Assembly (NCBI GenBank): GCA_012031955.1
Contig: JAAURZ010000003.1
Location: forward strand, 1-17,318
Reading direction: 5' to 3'
DNA length: 17,318 nt
From: Bacteroidia bacterium
GTDB lineage: Bacteria > Bacteroidota > Bacteroidia > Cytophagales > Cyclobacteriaceae
Of the stretch, positions 1-9,663 are shown one piece after another. The position numbers were made by a program, and so were the translations under genes. Position 1 is the stretch's first letter; the number at the start of each line of letters is the position of its first letter. The notes under the pieces were generated by a model. The model made no database searches, was not told the origin of the DNA, and saw only the letters and a program-made list of their open reading frames with translations.

Positions 1-175
1 TTTTGTGATGTGGATGACGCTTGAAATCATTGTCCCAGTCATTGCCGCGATAATGATCTTCGTGATCATCTTTGTTTCTGTCTCCTTTTCCTCGTCCCTG
101 GGCATCGGCTTCGATGCCTGCACCCAGTGCGATCGTTAGAAGGAGCAAGCTGAAAATTTGAGTAGCCGTTTTCAT
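1..175 (-). CDS. Small secreted protein, rich in Asp, His, Arg and Lys (partial; C-terminus beyond left edge)
   Basis: An ATG at 175 opens a frame that runs off the left edge after 58 codons. The first 26 or so residues form a typical Sec signal peptide: MKTATQ, a hydrophobic core IFSLLLLTIALGAG, then a likely cleavage site near EADAQ|G. The visible mature part is short, very polar and of low complexity (GRGKGDRNKDDHEDHY, then a His-containing RHPHHK). I do not recognise a family. Small secreted basic/acidic proteins of this look are common in Bacteroidota and are usually hypothetical. Metal or polyanion binding is possible from composition alone, but that is a guess. The gene lies downstream of purM in the same direction, 140 bp away. 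A 13-bp palindrome sits about 20 bp ahead of its start, so it may have its own promoter. The end is unknown. Confidence 0.7.
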   Translation of the reverse strand, partial: MKTATQIFSLLLLTIALGAGIEADAQGRGKGDRNKDDHEDHYRGNDWDNDFKRHPHHK

Positions 176-196
176 AATTGTTTTTGTTTCGTCTCA

Positions 197-209
197 GAGG
201 TTCAACCTC
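197..209. promoter_or_regulatory. 13-bp palindrome (GAGGTT-C-AACCTC) upstream of the secreted-protein gene
   Basis: Two perfect 6-bp half-sites flank one central base. The site lies 21 bp before the ATG at 175 and within the 140-bp gap after purM. A one-base centre cannot form a stable hairpin loop, so a dimeric repressor or activator site is more likely than a terminator. No regulator is identified and the palindrome could be chance. Confidence 0.25.
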
Positions 210-315
210 CTTGCCTGTACAAAAACAAACACGATGCCAAATCGCAAAAGCGTTGATGAAACATGCAAAACACCATAATGTGCGGGGCCACACACTAAGA
301 AAAGGGAGCAAAGAA

Positions 316-1484
316 CTAGTTGTATTGAAAAGTGCCTGCTTCCGACTTTACGGTCACTTGCTTTTGTGAGGCCTGCTCAACACGACCTATAACTTGCGCG
401 TCGATTTCGAAATGGCGGGCAACGTCGATCACCGTTTGGGCATATCGTTGTGGCAAATAGAATTCCATGCGGTGCCCCATGTTAAACACCTTGTACATCT
501 CCTTCCAGTCCGTGCCACTTTCTTCCTGAATGATTTTGAATAAAGGTGGAACAGGAAAAAGGTTGTCCTTGATTACATGCAGGTTTTCTATAAAGTGAAG
601 CACCTTGGTTTGCGCGCCGCCGCTGCAGTGCACCATCCCGTGTACGTGTGGCCTTATTTGCTTAAGCACTTCAACCACTACGGGTGCATAGGTGCGCGTA
701 GGAGCAAGCACCAGCTTGCCAATGTTTACATCCACGCCTGGAACCGTGTCGGTAACTTTGTAACGGCCCGTGTACACGAGGTCGGTGGGAATTTCCTTGT
801 CGTACGACTCGGGATATTTGGAAGCATAGTCTTTGTGAAATACATCGTGGCGGGCGGAGGTAAGGCCGTTGCTGCCCATGCCGCCGTTATACACGTCTTC
901 GTAAACGGCCTTGCCGTAAGAAGCAAGGCCTACAACCACATCGCCGGCGGCTATGCGACTGTTGTCGATTACGTCGGCGCGCTTTATGCGGCACACCACG
1001 GTGCTGTCAACCACGAGGGTTCGCACCAGGTCGCCCAGGTCGGCAGTTTCGCCGCCAGTGCTGTGAATTTCCAGGCCGTGGTCGCGAAGCATTTGAAGCA
1101 CCTCCTCCGTACCGTTGATGAGCGCGGCGATCACTTCACCTGGCACCAGGTTTTTATTTCTTCCGATGGTGGAGGATACAAGAATGTTGTTGGTGGCGCC
1201 GACACATAGCAGATCGTCGACGTTCATAATGATAGCATCCTGGGCGATGCCGCGCCATACCGAGAGGTCGCCTGTTTCTTTCCAGTAAATGTAGGCCAGC
1301 GATGATTTGGTGCCGGCACATCGGCGTGCATGATGCTGCACCACGCCGGGTCGTGACCAAGAACGTCTGGAACGATCTTGCAGAATGCTTTGGGAAACAA
1401 ACCCTTGTCGAGCGAACGGATCGCTTCATGAACATCTTCCTTGGAGGCGGATACGCCGCGCTGATTATACCTGTCTGAATTCAC
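316..1484 (-). CDS. purM: Phosphoribosylformylglycinamidine cyclo-ligase (AIR synthase), frame broken by one missing base
   Basis: PurM converts formylglycinamidine ribonucleotide to aminoimidazole ribonucleotide using ATP, step five of purine synthesis in the cytoplasm. The N-terminus begins at a GTG at 1484 with YNQRGVSASKEDVHEAIRSL and CSIMHAD. The rest lies in another frame: AGTKSSLAYIYWKETGDLSV, STGGETADLGDLV, GGMGSNGLTSARHDVF and MVHCSGGAQTK, all characteristic of Bacteroidota PurM. The break is at about 1319-1322. There the coding strand reads GATGTGCCGG where family members have GATGGTGCCGG (Asp-Gly-Ala-Gly), so one G is missing from a GG. With it restored the protein is about 389 residues, the normal length for the group. 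It follows the RNA methyltransferase gene on the same strand, 81 bp downstream. An antisense frame over this gene at 577-1209 is a shadow. Identity is secure; whether the gene is truly broken is not. Confidence 0.93.
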
Positions 1485-1565
1485 GTATCGGAGTTTGACT
1501 GCAAAAGTGCAAAATAGATTTCAATTGCCGGACCTTCCGGGGGTCATTTCGGCTTGCGCTTAATA

Positions 1566-2093
1566 CTACTTCAACTGCCGGTACAGCTCCCACATGACGA
1601 TGCCGACACAAACGGAAATGTTCAGCGAATGCTTGGTTCCCTCCTGGGGAATCTCGACGGCCGCGTCGGCGAGTCCGATGGCTTCCTCGCTTACACCGTA
1701 CACCTCGTTGCCAAACACAAGGCAGTACTTTGCCTCCCTTGCAAGCTCGAACTCGTGGAGCTTCGCGCTCCGGCTGGTTTGCTCCACCACCACGATGTGG
1801 TAGCCTTGTTGTTTTAATTCCCGGAGCACGGTTGCCGTCGACTTCGCATAGCTCCAGGCCACCGACTCAGTCGCGCCAAGGGCCGTTTTGTGTATCTCCC
1901 GGTTGGGCGGTGTGCCTGTGATGCCGGTAAGGTATATTTTTTCTGCCCTAAAGGCATCGGCGGTGCGAAAGGCCGACCCGACGTTGTGCAGACTGCGAAC
2001 GTTGTCCAGCACAATCGATACGGGAAGCTTTTCAATCCCTTTGAAAGCCTCCACGCTTACACGGCCGAGTTCCTCGAGTTTCAACTTCTTCAT
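1566..2093 (-). CDS. SpoU/TrmH-family RNA 2'-O-methyltransferase
   Basis: This is a SPOUT-fold enzyme that transfers a methyl group from SAM to a ribose 2'-OH in tRNA or rRNA. All three family motifs are present and in order: LDNVRSLHNVGSAFRTADAF (motif 1, with the catalytic Arg and conserved Asn), LVFGNEVYGVSEEAI (motif 2) and IPQEGTKHSLNISVCVGIV (motif 3, SAM-binding knot). With the start at 2093 (MKKLKLEELGRVS) the protein is 175 residues, normal for the compact single-domain members. The frame is open to 2192, but I prefer 2093: the family typically begins with this MKKL segment, and a TATCTTTG promoter element sits four bases ahead of that ATG. The exact nucleotide modified cannot be told from sequence. 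It is divergent from the exported methyltransferase gene at 2187. The frame is intact, unlike many neighbours. Confidence 0.9.
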   Translation of the reverse strand: MKKLKLEELGRVSVEAFKGIEKLPVSIVLDNVRSLHNVGSAFRTADAFRAEKIYLTGITGTPPNREIHKTALGATESVAWSYAKSTATVLRELKQQGYHIVVVEQTSRSAKLHEFELAREAKYCLVFGNEVYGVSEEAIGLADAAVEIPQEGTKHSLNISVCVGIVMWELYRQLK

Positions 2094-2097
2094 CCGC

Positions 2098-2105
2098 CAA
2101 AGATA
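2098..2105 (-). promoter_or_regulatory. TATCTTTG, Bacteroidota -7 promoter element for the TrmH-family gene
   Basis: On the minus strand this is a perfect match to the TAnnTTTG consensus used by the primary sigma factor of Bacteroidota. Only GCGG separates it from the ATG at 2093, so the transcript would start at or within a few bases of the start codon. There is no good TTG/TTTG -33 element; TTTTC lies roughly 20 bases upstream. Confidence 0.5.
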
Positions 2106-2186
2106 GTGGTCTGCATTCTGTCCATGAAAATGCGCCGTCCAACCATTCGCAGTAACAGAAGCCAACCCAGCTTCGTTGTTTTGTGC

Positions 2187-2851
2187 ATGCAACGCGCAAT
2201 GCTCATAGTGCTCTGCCTGATCTCGGTATCAGCTTATGCCCAGGATCCTTGGAAGAACGTGTACACCGAAAGCGCGTGGCAGACCCGCGACAAGTGGCAG
2301 CGGCCCGAAGAGCTAATACGCCAATTGAAGATTGCTGCCGGCTCACGCGTGGCCGACATTGGCTGCCACGAGGGTTACATGACTGTAAAACTTGCCGCCA
2401 CCGTGGGTGCGAGCGGACGGGTATACGCTGTGGACATCGATCAAAGCAGACTCAACAACTGGAAGACCACCTGAAAGCCCGCGGCCTTAGCAACGTGGCT
2501 CTTGTAAGAGGCGACGCTGACAATCCGCACCTGCCGGTGGCTGCGCTTGATGCGGTGATCATTGTCGACACCTATCACGAAATGGACGCCCACGACACTA
2601 TTTTGAAGCACATACTCACGGCATTAAAGCCACACGGCCGCCTCGTGCTGTGCGAACCGATAGCCGACGAACGGCGCAAAGCAACTCGCGCCGATCAGGA
2701 AGGGCGGCACGAACTGGCCATGGCGTACGCCATAGCGGATTTGCGCAAGGCAGGGTTCACCATCATTTTACAGCAAGACCCGTTTATAGATCGCAAGGCC
2801 GTAAAGGGCGATGTAATGTGGATGGTGGTGGCCGAGAAGCCGGGCTATTAA
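2187..2851 (+). CDS. Class I SAM-dependent methyltransferase with an N-terminal signal peptide; frame broken by one missing base
   Basis: The start at 2187 gives MQRAMLIVLCLISVSAYAQ, a Sec signal peptide with a likely AYA|QD cleavage site. The segment DPWKNVYTESAWQTRDKW follows, then a Rossmann SAM-binding motif I, VADIGCHEGYMTVKLA, an acidic strand-2 end (VYAVDIDQ) and DAVIIVDTYHEMDAHDTIL (motif II region). The C-terminal half includes RLVLCEPIADERRKATRADQ and ends DVMWMVVAEKPGY. The frame breaks at about 2457-2461: AACAACTGGAAGAC must gain one base (AACAAACTGGAAGAC, giving Asn-Lys-Leu-Glu-Asp) to join the halves. Restored length is 221 residues. The substrate is unknown. A signal peptide on a SAM enzyme is odd, because SAM is not normally available outside the cytoplasm; the segment might act as a membrane anchor, or the true start might lie elsewhere. 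It is convergent with the TraB gene, stop to stop with one base between. Confidence 0.82.
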
Positions 2852-2852
2852 C

Positions 2853-3793
2853 TCACTTGAGGGCAAGCGGCTTCACCGTATAGCCGGCGGCACGCAGCAT
2901 GGTGATGAGACTCTTTTTTCCCGTCAGATGCAGCGCTCCTACTGCCACAAATTGACCGCCGTCTTTCAGCAGGCCGGGCAGCAATTCCATCCAACGTACA
3001 TTTCGGTCATCCAGCATATAGGTGAGATCACCCATCTCGTCGGCGTATTTTTCCGACAAGGCATACATGGCGTTCAAGTCGCCCTCGAAGTAATCGTCGG
3101 TGAGTTGTTTTTGACTCGCTTTCATTTCGTCTTTCGCCTTCACAAAGGCCACCAGGTGCTCCGCCTGCTTCTCTGGCGTCTCGCCATCATACAATATCCT
3201 CATCTGTTCCTCCATGGTTTCAAAGGTGTTCACCTTCTTCCCCGTTCGTTTACCCTCGCTGGCGAAGTGAATGTCGAGCGGGGCGCCGGTATACTTGCCC
3301 AATATGTCGCCCTGATCCTGGCGGATATACATAAGTGTGAGCAGCACAGAAAGGGTAACGGGCTTCAGTTGCTCGAACATCGCCAGGTCGGCACCCATCA
3401 CGGCTTTGAATTCTTCCGCCACCAGGTCGTAATCTTCTTTGCTGATCATAGTTGACAGTTTCTTGTCGGGCATCAGCGCCATCATGGCCAGCGCCTCAAG
3501 TTTAGACGAGTCGAGCACCATTTCCACCGTTACCTGGTCGGCATCACTAAAGGCCTGTTTTACCTTTGGAATTTCATCAAGGTAGCTGGCGTTTACCACG
3601 TGTAGGTGCCAAACAAATAAGATGGCTTTTTCATGCCCTTGCCCGAAATCTCCCAAAAAACTGAGTTCTCAAGTTTCTGGGCTTTTGCAATAAACGACTG
3701 GCTTACAAACAGCACCATCACAATCAATGATGTGAGCAGTGCTTGTGGCCGAAACATGTTTGTGGGTGGGGACTGACGGGTGTAAATCTTCAT
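2853..3793 (-). CDS. TraB/GumN (Tiki-like) family exported protein, frame broken by one missing base
   Basis: TraB/GumN proteins share the fold of Tiki metalloproteases and carry two GxxH metal-binding motifs. Both are here: GTYH near residue 65 (only after frame repair) and GALH in VAVGALHLTGKKSLI near the C-terminus. A start at 3793 gives a leader MKIYTRQSPPTN followed by MFRPQALLTSLIVMVLF and a signal-peptide end SFIAKAQ; an internal ATG at 3757 would give a tidier signal peptide. The mature protein begins KLENSVFWEISGKGMKKPSY, typical of the family. The break is at about 3602: the coding strand has TACACGTGG where TACCACGTGG (Tyr-His-Val-Val) is expected, one C lost from CC. Restored length is 313 residues. 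It probably acts in the periplasm or outer envelope; substrate unknown. It is convergent with the methyltransferase and divergent from mutS. Confidence 0.85.
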
Positions 3794-3930
3794 AGGTAAA
3801 CAGGTATTTTGAAATGAGTCTCAATGTGAGCAACTAAATTACAAATGAGCCGGCGCAGGTGGGAATATTTTTGCCGGGTCATTGTCGCTGTGAAGCGATT
3901 GATTTCTGGAATGCCAAATTCATATTCTTC

Positions 3931-3938
3931 TATATTTG
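3931..3938 (+). promoter_or_regulatory. TATATTTG, Bacteroidota -7 promoter element for mutS
   Basis: A perfect TAnnTTTG match followed by CCTCCTT and then the mutS ATG at 3946. A transcript from it would have almost no 5' leader. I see no TTG at the expected -33 distance, so the call rests on the -7 box and its position. Confidence 0.45.
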
Positions 3939-3945
3939 CCTCCTT

Positions 3946-6545
3946 ATGGCCGCAAAGTCAGCAGCAGAAACTCCGTTGATGAAACAGTACGGCGCCATCA
4001 AGGCGAAGTACCCCGGTGCGCTGCTGCTTTTCCGCGTGGGCGACTTCTACGAGACCTTTGGTGAAGACGCCGTGACGGCCAGCAAGGTGCTGGACATTGT
4101 GCTGACCAAGCGGGGCAACGGGTCGGCTTCGGAAACAGAACTGGCGGGATTTCCGCACCACGCCCTCGACAACTACCTGCCCAAACTGGTGCGGGCCGGG
4201 CACCGGGTAGCGATATGCGACCAACTGGAAGATCCAAAATCGGTGAAGGGCATCGTGAAGCGCGGCGTTACCGAACTGGTTACGCCTGGCCTCTCGTTCA
4301 ACGACAATGTGCTGGAGCGACGCCAGAATAATTTTCTCGCTGCGGTACATGTGACAAAATCCAATTGGGGCGTCGCGTTTCTTGATGTATCCACGGGTGA
4401 ATTTTATGTGGCACAGGGGCCCGAGAAATATGTGCTCAAGCTCATAGAAGGATTCGCGCCCGCTGAAATAATCTTCAGCAAAGCATGCCGCCAGGCGCTG
4501 GAGGGTAAATTGCCCGATACCAGTACGTATGCATTGGACGAGTGGGCCTTTGGTTTCGACTTCGGGCGCGAGAAGCTGATCAATCAATTCAAGACCGGCA
4601 CCCTGAGGGGCTACGGCATCGACGGGATGACGGAGGCGATTATGGCGGCAGGGGCGGTGCTCCACTACCTGGAGGAAACGGAACACCGCGACACGTCACA
4701 TATCGCTTCAGTGTCGCGCATCGACGAAGACCAGTACGTGTGGCTGGATAAGTTCACCATCCGCAGTTTGGAGATTGTGGACACGCAAAATGACGGCGGT
4801 GTGCCATTGATACGCATTCTCGACAAAACTGTGACGCCCATGGGTTCGCGTCAGTTGTACAAATGGATGGTGCTGCCGCTGAAAGACCGGGCGGCGATTG
4901 AAGAACGCCTGAATGTGGTCGATGTATTTTACAACGACACCGACCTTGCAGACAAGCTGCTGGCGGAACTTCGCCAAATTGCAGACCTCGAAAGACTTAT
5001 TTCCAAAGTAGCAGTGAGCCGCGTTAGCCCCCGCGAAATGGTGCAGCTTAAAAAGTCGTTGCGCTGCATACTGCCTGTGAAAGACTTGTTGCTGCAGCAT
5101 GCAAATGCTTCACTGGAACACATCGGCACTGCGCTTGACACTTGCGAAGACCTGGTGAAAAGAATCGACCAAGAACTGAAAGACGAGGTGTCGCTGGCCA
5201 GCAACCAGGGCGACATCATAAGAGACGGTATCGACGCAGAACTGGATGAGCTCAGAAAGATCGCGTTTTCAGGAAAAGACTACCTGCTGCAGATACAGAA
5301 GCGGGAAGTGGAGCGAACAGGAATTTCGTCGCTTAAATTACATACAACAAAGTTTTTGGCTACTACCTCGAGGTAAGCAATGCCAACAAAGACAAGGTGC
5401 CCACCGACTGGATACGCAAGCAGACCCTGGTGAACGCAGAGCGTTACATCACGGAAGAACTGAAAGTGTACGAAGAGAAAATATTGCATGCCGAGGAGAA
5501 ACTGGTGGTGATAGAGCAGCGCATATACAATGCGCTCGTGCAGTTTGCTTCCACGTTTGTGGCGCAGGTACAACAAAACGCGCGCTGGCTTGCACACCTC
5601 GATTGCCTCATGTCTTTCGCGACGGTGGCCCGGGCCAACAAGTACACAAAACCGGCGATGGAAGATTCTTTTACGATCGACATAAAAGAAGGCAGGCACC
5701 CGGTGATCGAAAGGCAACTGCCCGTAGGCGAAACGTATGTGCCCAACGATATTTTTCTTGACAACAATGAACAGCAAATACTGATCATTACAGGGCCCAA
5801 CATGGCCGGTAAATCTGCGTTGCTCCGGCAGACCGCGCTTATAACGCTGATGGCGCAAATCGGCAGTTTCGTTCCTGCCGCCACCGCCACGCTGGGTATT
5901 GTCGACAAGATTTTTACACGCGTGGGTGCGTCGGACAATCTATCGCGCGGCGAGTCGACGTTTATGGTTGAGATGATAGAAACAGCCAGCATACTCAACA
6001 ACCTGAGCGACCGCAGCCTTGTGCTTATGGATGAAATCGGCCGGGGTACCAGCACATACGACGGTGTCTCAATCGCATGGGCCATCGTAGAGTACATGCA
6101 CAACCACAAAGACTGCCGGGCAAAAACGCTCTTCGCCACCCACTACCACGAGTTGAACCAACTCGCTGAAGACCTGCCGCGGGTAAAGAACTTTAACGTG
6201 TCGGTGAAAGAGGCGGGCGACAAGATCATTTTTATGCGCAAGCTCAAGGAAGGCGGCAGCGAACACAGCTTTGGTATACATGTGGCGCAGTTGGCCGGCA
6301 TGCCCAACAAGGTTGTGTTGCGCGCCAACGAGATATTGCACTTTCTCGAAACGGACAAGCACAAGAACGATAACCGCAAGAAGTTGGATGAAGTGCCGAA
6401 GTCGACTATGCAAATGAGTTTGTTCGAGGCCGACCCGCGCTTTAAGGAAATTCAGGAGCTGCTTGGCAAGATAGACATCAATGCGATAAGCCCCGTGGAA
6501 GCGCTATTGAAGCTGAATGAAGCAATCGGAATTCTGAAAAAATAA
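3946..6545 (+). CDS. mutS: DNA mismatch repair protein MutS, frame broken by one missing base
   Basis: MutS recognises base mismatches and small loops in new DNA and recruits MutL using ATP. The start at 3946 gives [20 protein letters not shown], the family's usual N-terminus. The mismatch-reading Phe-x-Glu is in [14 protein letters not shown] (about residue 30). The ATPase domain has Walker [14 protein letters not shown] (about residue 615), the signature [12 protein letters not shown], Walker [15 protein letters not shown] and [12 protein letters not shown]. The C-terminal dimerisation and MutL-contact region ends near 6545. The reading frame breaks at about 5343: TTACATACAACAAAG should read TTACATTACAACAAAG (Leu-His-Tyr-Asn-Lys), one T lost from TT, which restores [18 protein letters not shown]. 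Restored length is 866 residues, normal for MutS. A real null allele would make a mutator strain, but the pattern in neighbouring genes points to a sequence error. It converges with the Crp gene, 8 bp apart. Antisense frames over this gene are shadows. Confidence 0.96.
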
Positions 6546-6553
6546 GCTTTCCG

Positions 6554-7149
6554 TCACGCCCTTTTTTCCACCATCACCCGCTTTCTTATCCGGCTAAGTG
6601 ACTCCGGTTTAATGCCCAGGTAGCTGGCAATCAGATGTTGTGGTACGCGGTCGAGAATTTGGGATTGTTCATGTACAAGTCGCAGGTACATGTCTTCGGG
6701 TGTGCTCAGCAGCAGTTCTTTCGCACGGTCTTCGGCCTGCAAAAAAATCGCTTCAGCAACCAGCCTTCCATATTTTTGCCAAGCAGGAATCTGGTTGTAC
6801 AATCGCTGCATGTTGTTGTAGTTCAGTTGAAGCACCTCGGCATCTTCCATGGCCTGTATGTTGCCGATGCCCGGCTGTCGCGAAAGGAAACTCTTGTAGT
6901 CGGTGGCGTACTCATGTTCGAAAAAAAGTGGCATGTGAGGCCTTCCCCTTTCACGTTCAGGTGTACCCTGAAAAATCCGCTGTTGATGAACGAAACATGA
7001 TCGCACACCTGCCCTTCGCGCAGCAGGTACTCGCCCTTCTTCAGAAACCGGCGCGTGAGCGCTTCGCGATGCGGTACCCAATCTTGTTCGGTAACGTCCA
7101 TGATGCGGCATATAAATTGAAACAACGGCGTATACTCGTCGGCGAACAT
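6554..7149 (-). CDS. Crp/Fnr-family transcription regulator, frame broken by one missing base in a T-run
   Basis: This has a cyclic-nucleotide-binding-like sensor domain followed by a winged helix. The N-terminal frame reads MFADEYTPLFQFICRIMDV, FLKKGEYLLREGQVCDHVSF and FRVHLNVKGEGLTCHFF; this is the beta-roll, lacking the canonical cAMP-binding residues as far as I can see. The other frame continues FEHEYATDYKSFLSRQ and ends with the HTH segment DRVPQHLIASYLGIKPESLS, where SLSRIRKR is the recognition helix. The join is at the T7 run (A7 on the plus strand, 6921-6927): eight T's are needed for CHFFFEHEYATDY. Restored length is 198 residues. The effector is unknown; members of this group in Bacteroidota often respond to redox or metabolic signals. 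It lies 76 bp behind the TonB receptor gene but beyond a terminator, with its own TATCTTTG element, so it is probably transcribed separately. Regulation of the receptor is possible but not shown. Confidence 0.88.
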
Positions 7150-7152
7150 ACC

Positions 7153-7160
7153 CAAAGATA
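7153..7160 (-). promoter_or_regulatory. TATCTTTG, -7 promoter element for the Crp/Fnr gene
   Basis: On the minus strand a perfect TAnnTTTG is followed by GGT and the ATG at 7149. It directly abuts the T-tract of the upstream terminator, so the same A/T-rich stretch ends one transcript and helps begin the next. No -33 TTG is visible; that position falls inside the terminator hairpin. Confidence 0.45.
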
Positions 7161-7196
7161 AAAAAGAAAAGCCGGATGCGCTGCCCGGCATCCGGC
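7161..7196 (-). terminator. Rho-independent terminator of the TonB receptor gene
   Basis: On the minus strand a perfect 9-bp GC-rich stem (GCCGGATGC with GCATCCGGC, plus-strand positions 7171-7179 and 7188-7196) closes an 8-base loop and is followed at once by TTTTCTTTTT. It lies 30 bp after the receptor's stop codon at 7226. Confidence 0.88.
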
Positions 7197-7225
7197 CGTC
7201 ACAAAAACTTAATAAGCTTAAGTTG

Positions 7226-9663
7226 TCAGAACGTAAAGCGTGCATAAGGCACCGGGAAAAACGATTGCTGGTATTGCGTCGCAACCGTATTTGTGCGCGG
7301 GTTGTAAGTTTGAGCGAAGATGTTCTGGTTGTTGGTGAGGTTTTGCAGGTCAACGGCGACCTCCAGCGTGCTGCGTTTGTATTCTTTGCGATAGCTGATC
7401 TTCAGATCCGTTCTGAAGTAAGGATCCTGCTTCTCGCTGAATGCCTCGCTTTCGTTGTACACCGTTCTGCCTTGCTGCTGCGATTGTAAAAAGTCGATAG
7501 GGGTAAGGTACTTGCCACCTATCGTGGTCAGCTTGATACTTACGGCCAGGAAGTTCCGGTTTTTTCCAATCTGCCATTCCTTGCCCGCAAGTGCATTGAG
7601 TACATACTGCGTGTTGAACGCAGTGTTGCGTTTGATGCCGTCGCTTCCCTCGTATTCCGAGTCAAACAGCGAGCCCGTAATCAGGTAGTAGTATCCCTTG
7701 CCAAAAAAACGTTCCAGCGTAAGTTCAATGCCATAGTTGCGGCCGGTTCCGTTGTTCACCAGGCTGTCTTCATCGATCGGCGCGAAGCTGGCGCCCGTGT
7801 TTAATGCTGAAAAGAGCTGGCGTGCCGTTCCACCGGCGCGTTCGACAACTGTTGGTAATATCCCTCGGCCTTCAGGCGCACCTGATCGGTAATGTTCCAA
7901 TCATAAGTAAGCACCACATGATGGCTCGTGGTAAAGTCGAGGCTTTGGTTGGTGAGCACCACTCCCTGTTCGGTCCGGGTTTGTACGTAAGACGTGGTGA
8001 TGTTCTGCGCCTGGTTATGAATGCCATACCCGACGCTGATGGAGTGGCGAAAGTTGGGAATGAACTGGAGGCTGAGGCGCGGCTCCACTGCAACTTGTTC
8101 ATTCAGCGAGTAGTACTGCGCATGGATACCGGCGTTCAAAGTGAAGTGCGTGTTGAAGCGGTGCTTCCAGGTTGAAAACAACTGGTAGAGCGAAACATCG
8201 TCCGTAGTGTTCACCCTTATAGTGTCAGTGCCGGCATTGGCGTACACATCACGGTTGTACAGGTTGAAGTGCGTGGCGTCCACATAGAGCCCGGATGTGA
8301 GGCTGTTTTTCGAGCCGAACTTGGTGCGTGTATAAAAGTTGAACGCGTACTTTTGCGTGGAGAATTCAGCTTCGGCCCGAAGGTACCGCGCAATCACTTC
8401 ATTTTCCGAATTGCGTACAAGCGAGTCGGAAGTGAATTCTTCGAATGTGCTGCTGGCGCCGCCGCTCAACTTGATAAAGGTATTGTCGGACAGCGTTTTT
8501 TCGTAGCTCACGCCCGCGATGCCCGTGCGGTAACGCGGATATGAATCCTCGTTTTCTCCCCCATACAGATCAGCATCATTTTCAAGGTCTGCTTTGCTTC
8601 CAAGCAGATCGATTGAACTCGTGCCACCAAGTCCGAAGAATGTCCACTTGCCACCTCTATCGGTTGGCAAAGTCACTTTGAAATTGACGTCCTGGTAAAG
8701 CGGTGTGTTGGAGCCGGTGCCAAACTCGATGCCCAGCGCCTGAAACACACCCAGCGTGGAGTAGCGATAGTTGGCTATGTACGACGCCTTACTCGCCTTT
8801 GAAAGAGGTCCCTCGGCCCCTGCTTCAAATCCGTTGAAACCTATTTGCGCGAGAACATCGTGATGCTCGTTATTGCCGTCGCGAAGACGCAAGTCGAACA
8901 CGCCGGCGGTAGCATTGCCGTACTGTGCGGGAAATGCACTTGTCATGAAATCAGACTTGTCGAGATTGTTATTGTTAATAATACTCACCGGACCACCCGT
9001 GCTTACCAGCGCACCGAAATGGTTGGGATTCGGAATATTGAGACCCTCAAGTTGCCACAACATACCGGTGGGCGAATTGCCACGCACCACAATGTCGTTG
9101 CGTGAATCGTTGCCACCCACCACGCCGGCGAAATTGGCGGCCATGCGCGACGGATCGCCGAGGGCGCCGGCGTAGCGCTTGGTATCGTCTACGTTGAACG
9201 AGCGCGAACTTACCGGAGCGAGGTCGTTGTTGGTTGCCGTCTTGTCTTCTTTAGACGAGCCGGATATTACCACTTCGCTGAGCTGACTTATGCTCTCTGT
9301 GAGGTTGAAGTTGAGGATCACTTCCTTGCCTGCCGTTACCACCACGTTGGCAAGCGTTTGTTCCTCATAACCCACGTAGGTGACACGGATGTTGTGGCGA
9401 CCGACTGGCACTCCGGCGATCCTGTAGTCGCCGTTTGCGTCGGTGGAGCTGCCGGTCACGCTGCCATCAGGCAGCACTACGGCCACGTTCACGCCTATGA
9501 GCGGCGTCTTGCTCACTTCATCTACTATTCGCCCGCGAATGGTTTGGGTCGATTGGCCGAAGGCGACGAGCGTGGAGCAGGTGGCCACCAGTATTCCGAG
9601 CAAGATGCTCCACAAGCGATGGCTTGCCAATGCGGTATGGGTTGAGACGGAGGGTGTTTTCAT
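7226..9663 (-). CDS. TonB-dependent outer-membrane receptor with CarboxypepD_reg-like domain, frame broken by one missing base
   Basis: An outer-membrane beta-barrel that imports a ligand using TonB/ExbBD energy. The start at 9663 (MKTPSVSTHT) gives a long signal peptide ending near TLVAFGQS. Then come a carboxypeptidase-regulatory-like domain, about residues 40-125 (TIRGRIVDEVSKTPLIGVNV to GRHNIRVTYVGYEEQT), a plug domain (FAGVVGGNDSRNDIVVRGNS, LWQLEGLNIPNPNHFG) and the barrel, ending in the aromatic tail PYARFTF expected of barrel proteins. The frame breaks at plus-strand A4, 7810-7813: the coding strand needs TTTTT instead of TTTT so that HASSF continues into SALNTGASFAPIDEDSLVNN. Restored length is 812 residues. 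No SusD partner is adjacent, so it is not a classical SusCD glycan pair. The ligand is unknown: siderophore, peptide or other. It is divergent from the desaturase across 330 bp and ends in a strong terminator before crp. Confidence 0.9.

Noticed and set aside
577..1209. Plus-strand open frame of 210 codons
   Set aside because: It lies wholly antisense to purM, has a low-complexity His/Val/Ala-rich product and no family motif. The opposite strand carries unmistakable PurM motifs.
1515..1550. Small hairpin CCGGA-CCT-TCCGG between the TrmH-family gene and purM
   Set aside because: The stem is only 5 bp and no T-tract follows on either strand, so I do not call a terminator.
3958..4686. Minus-strand open frame of 242 codons
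   Set aside because: Antisense shadow of mutS; His/Gln/Arg-rich product without motifs. The same applies to 5280-5858 and 5444-6139.
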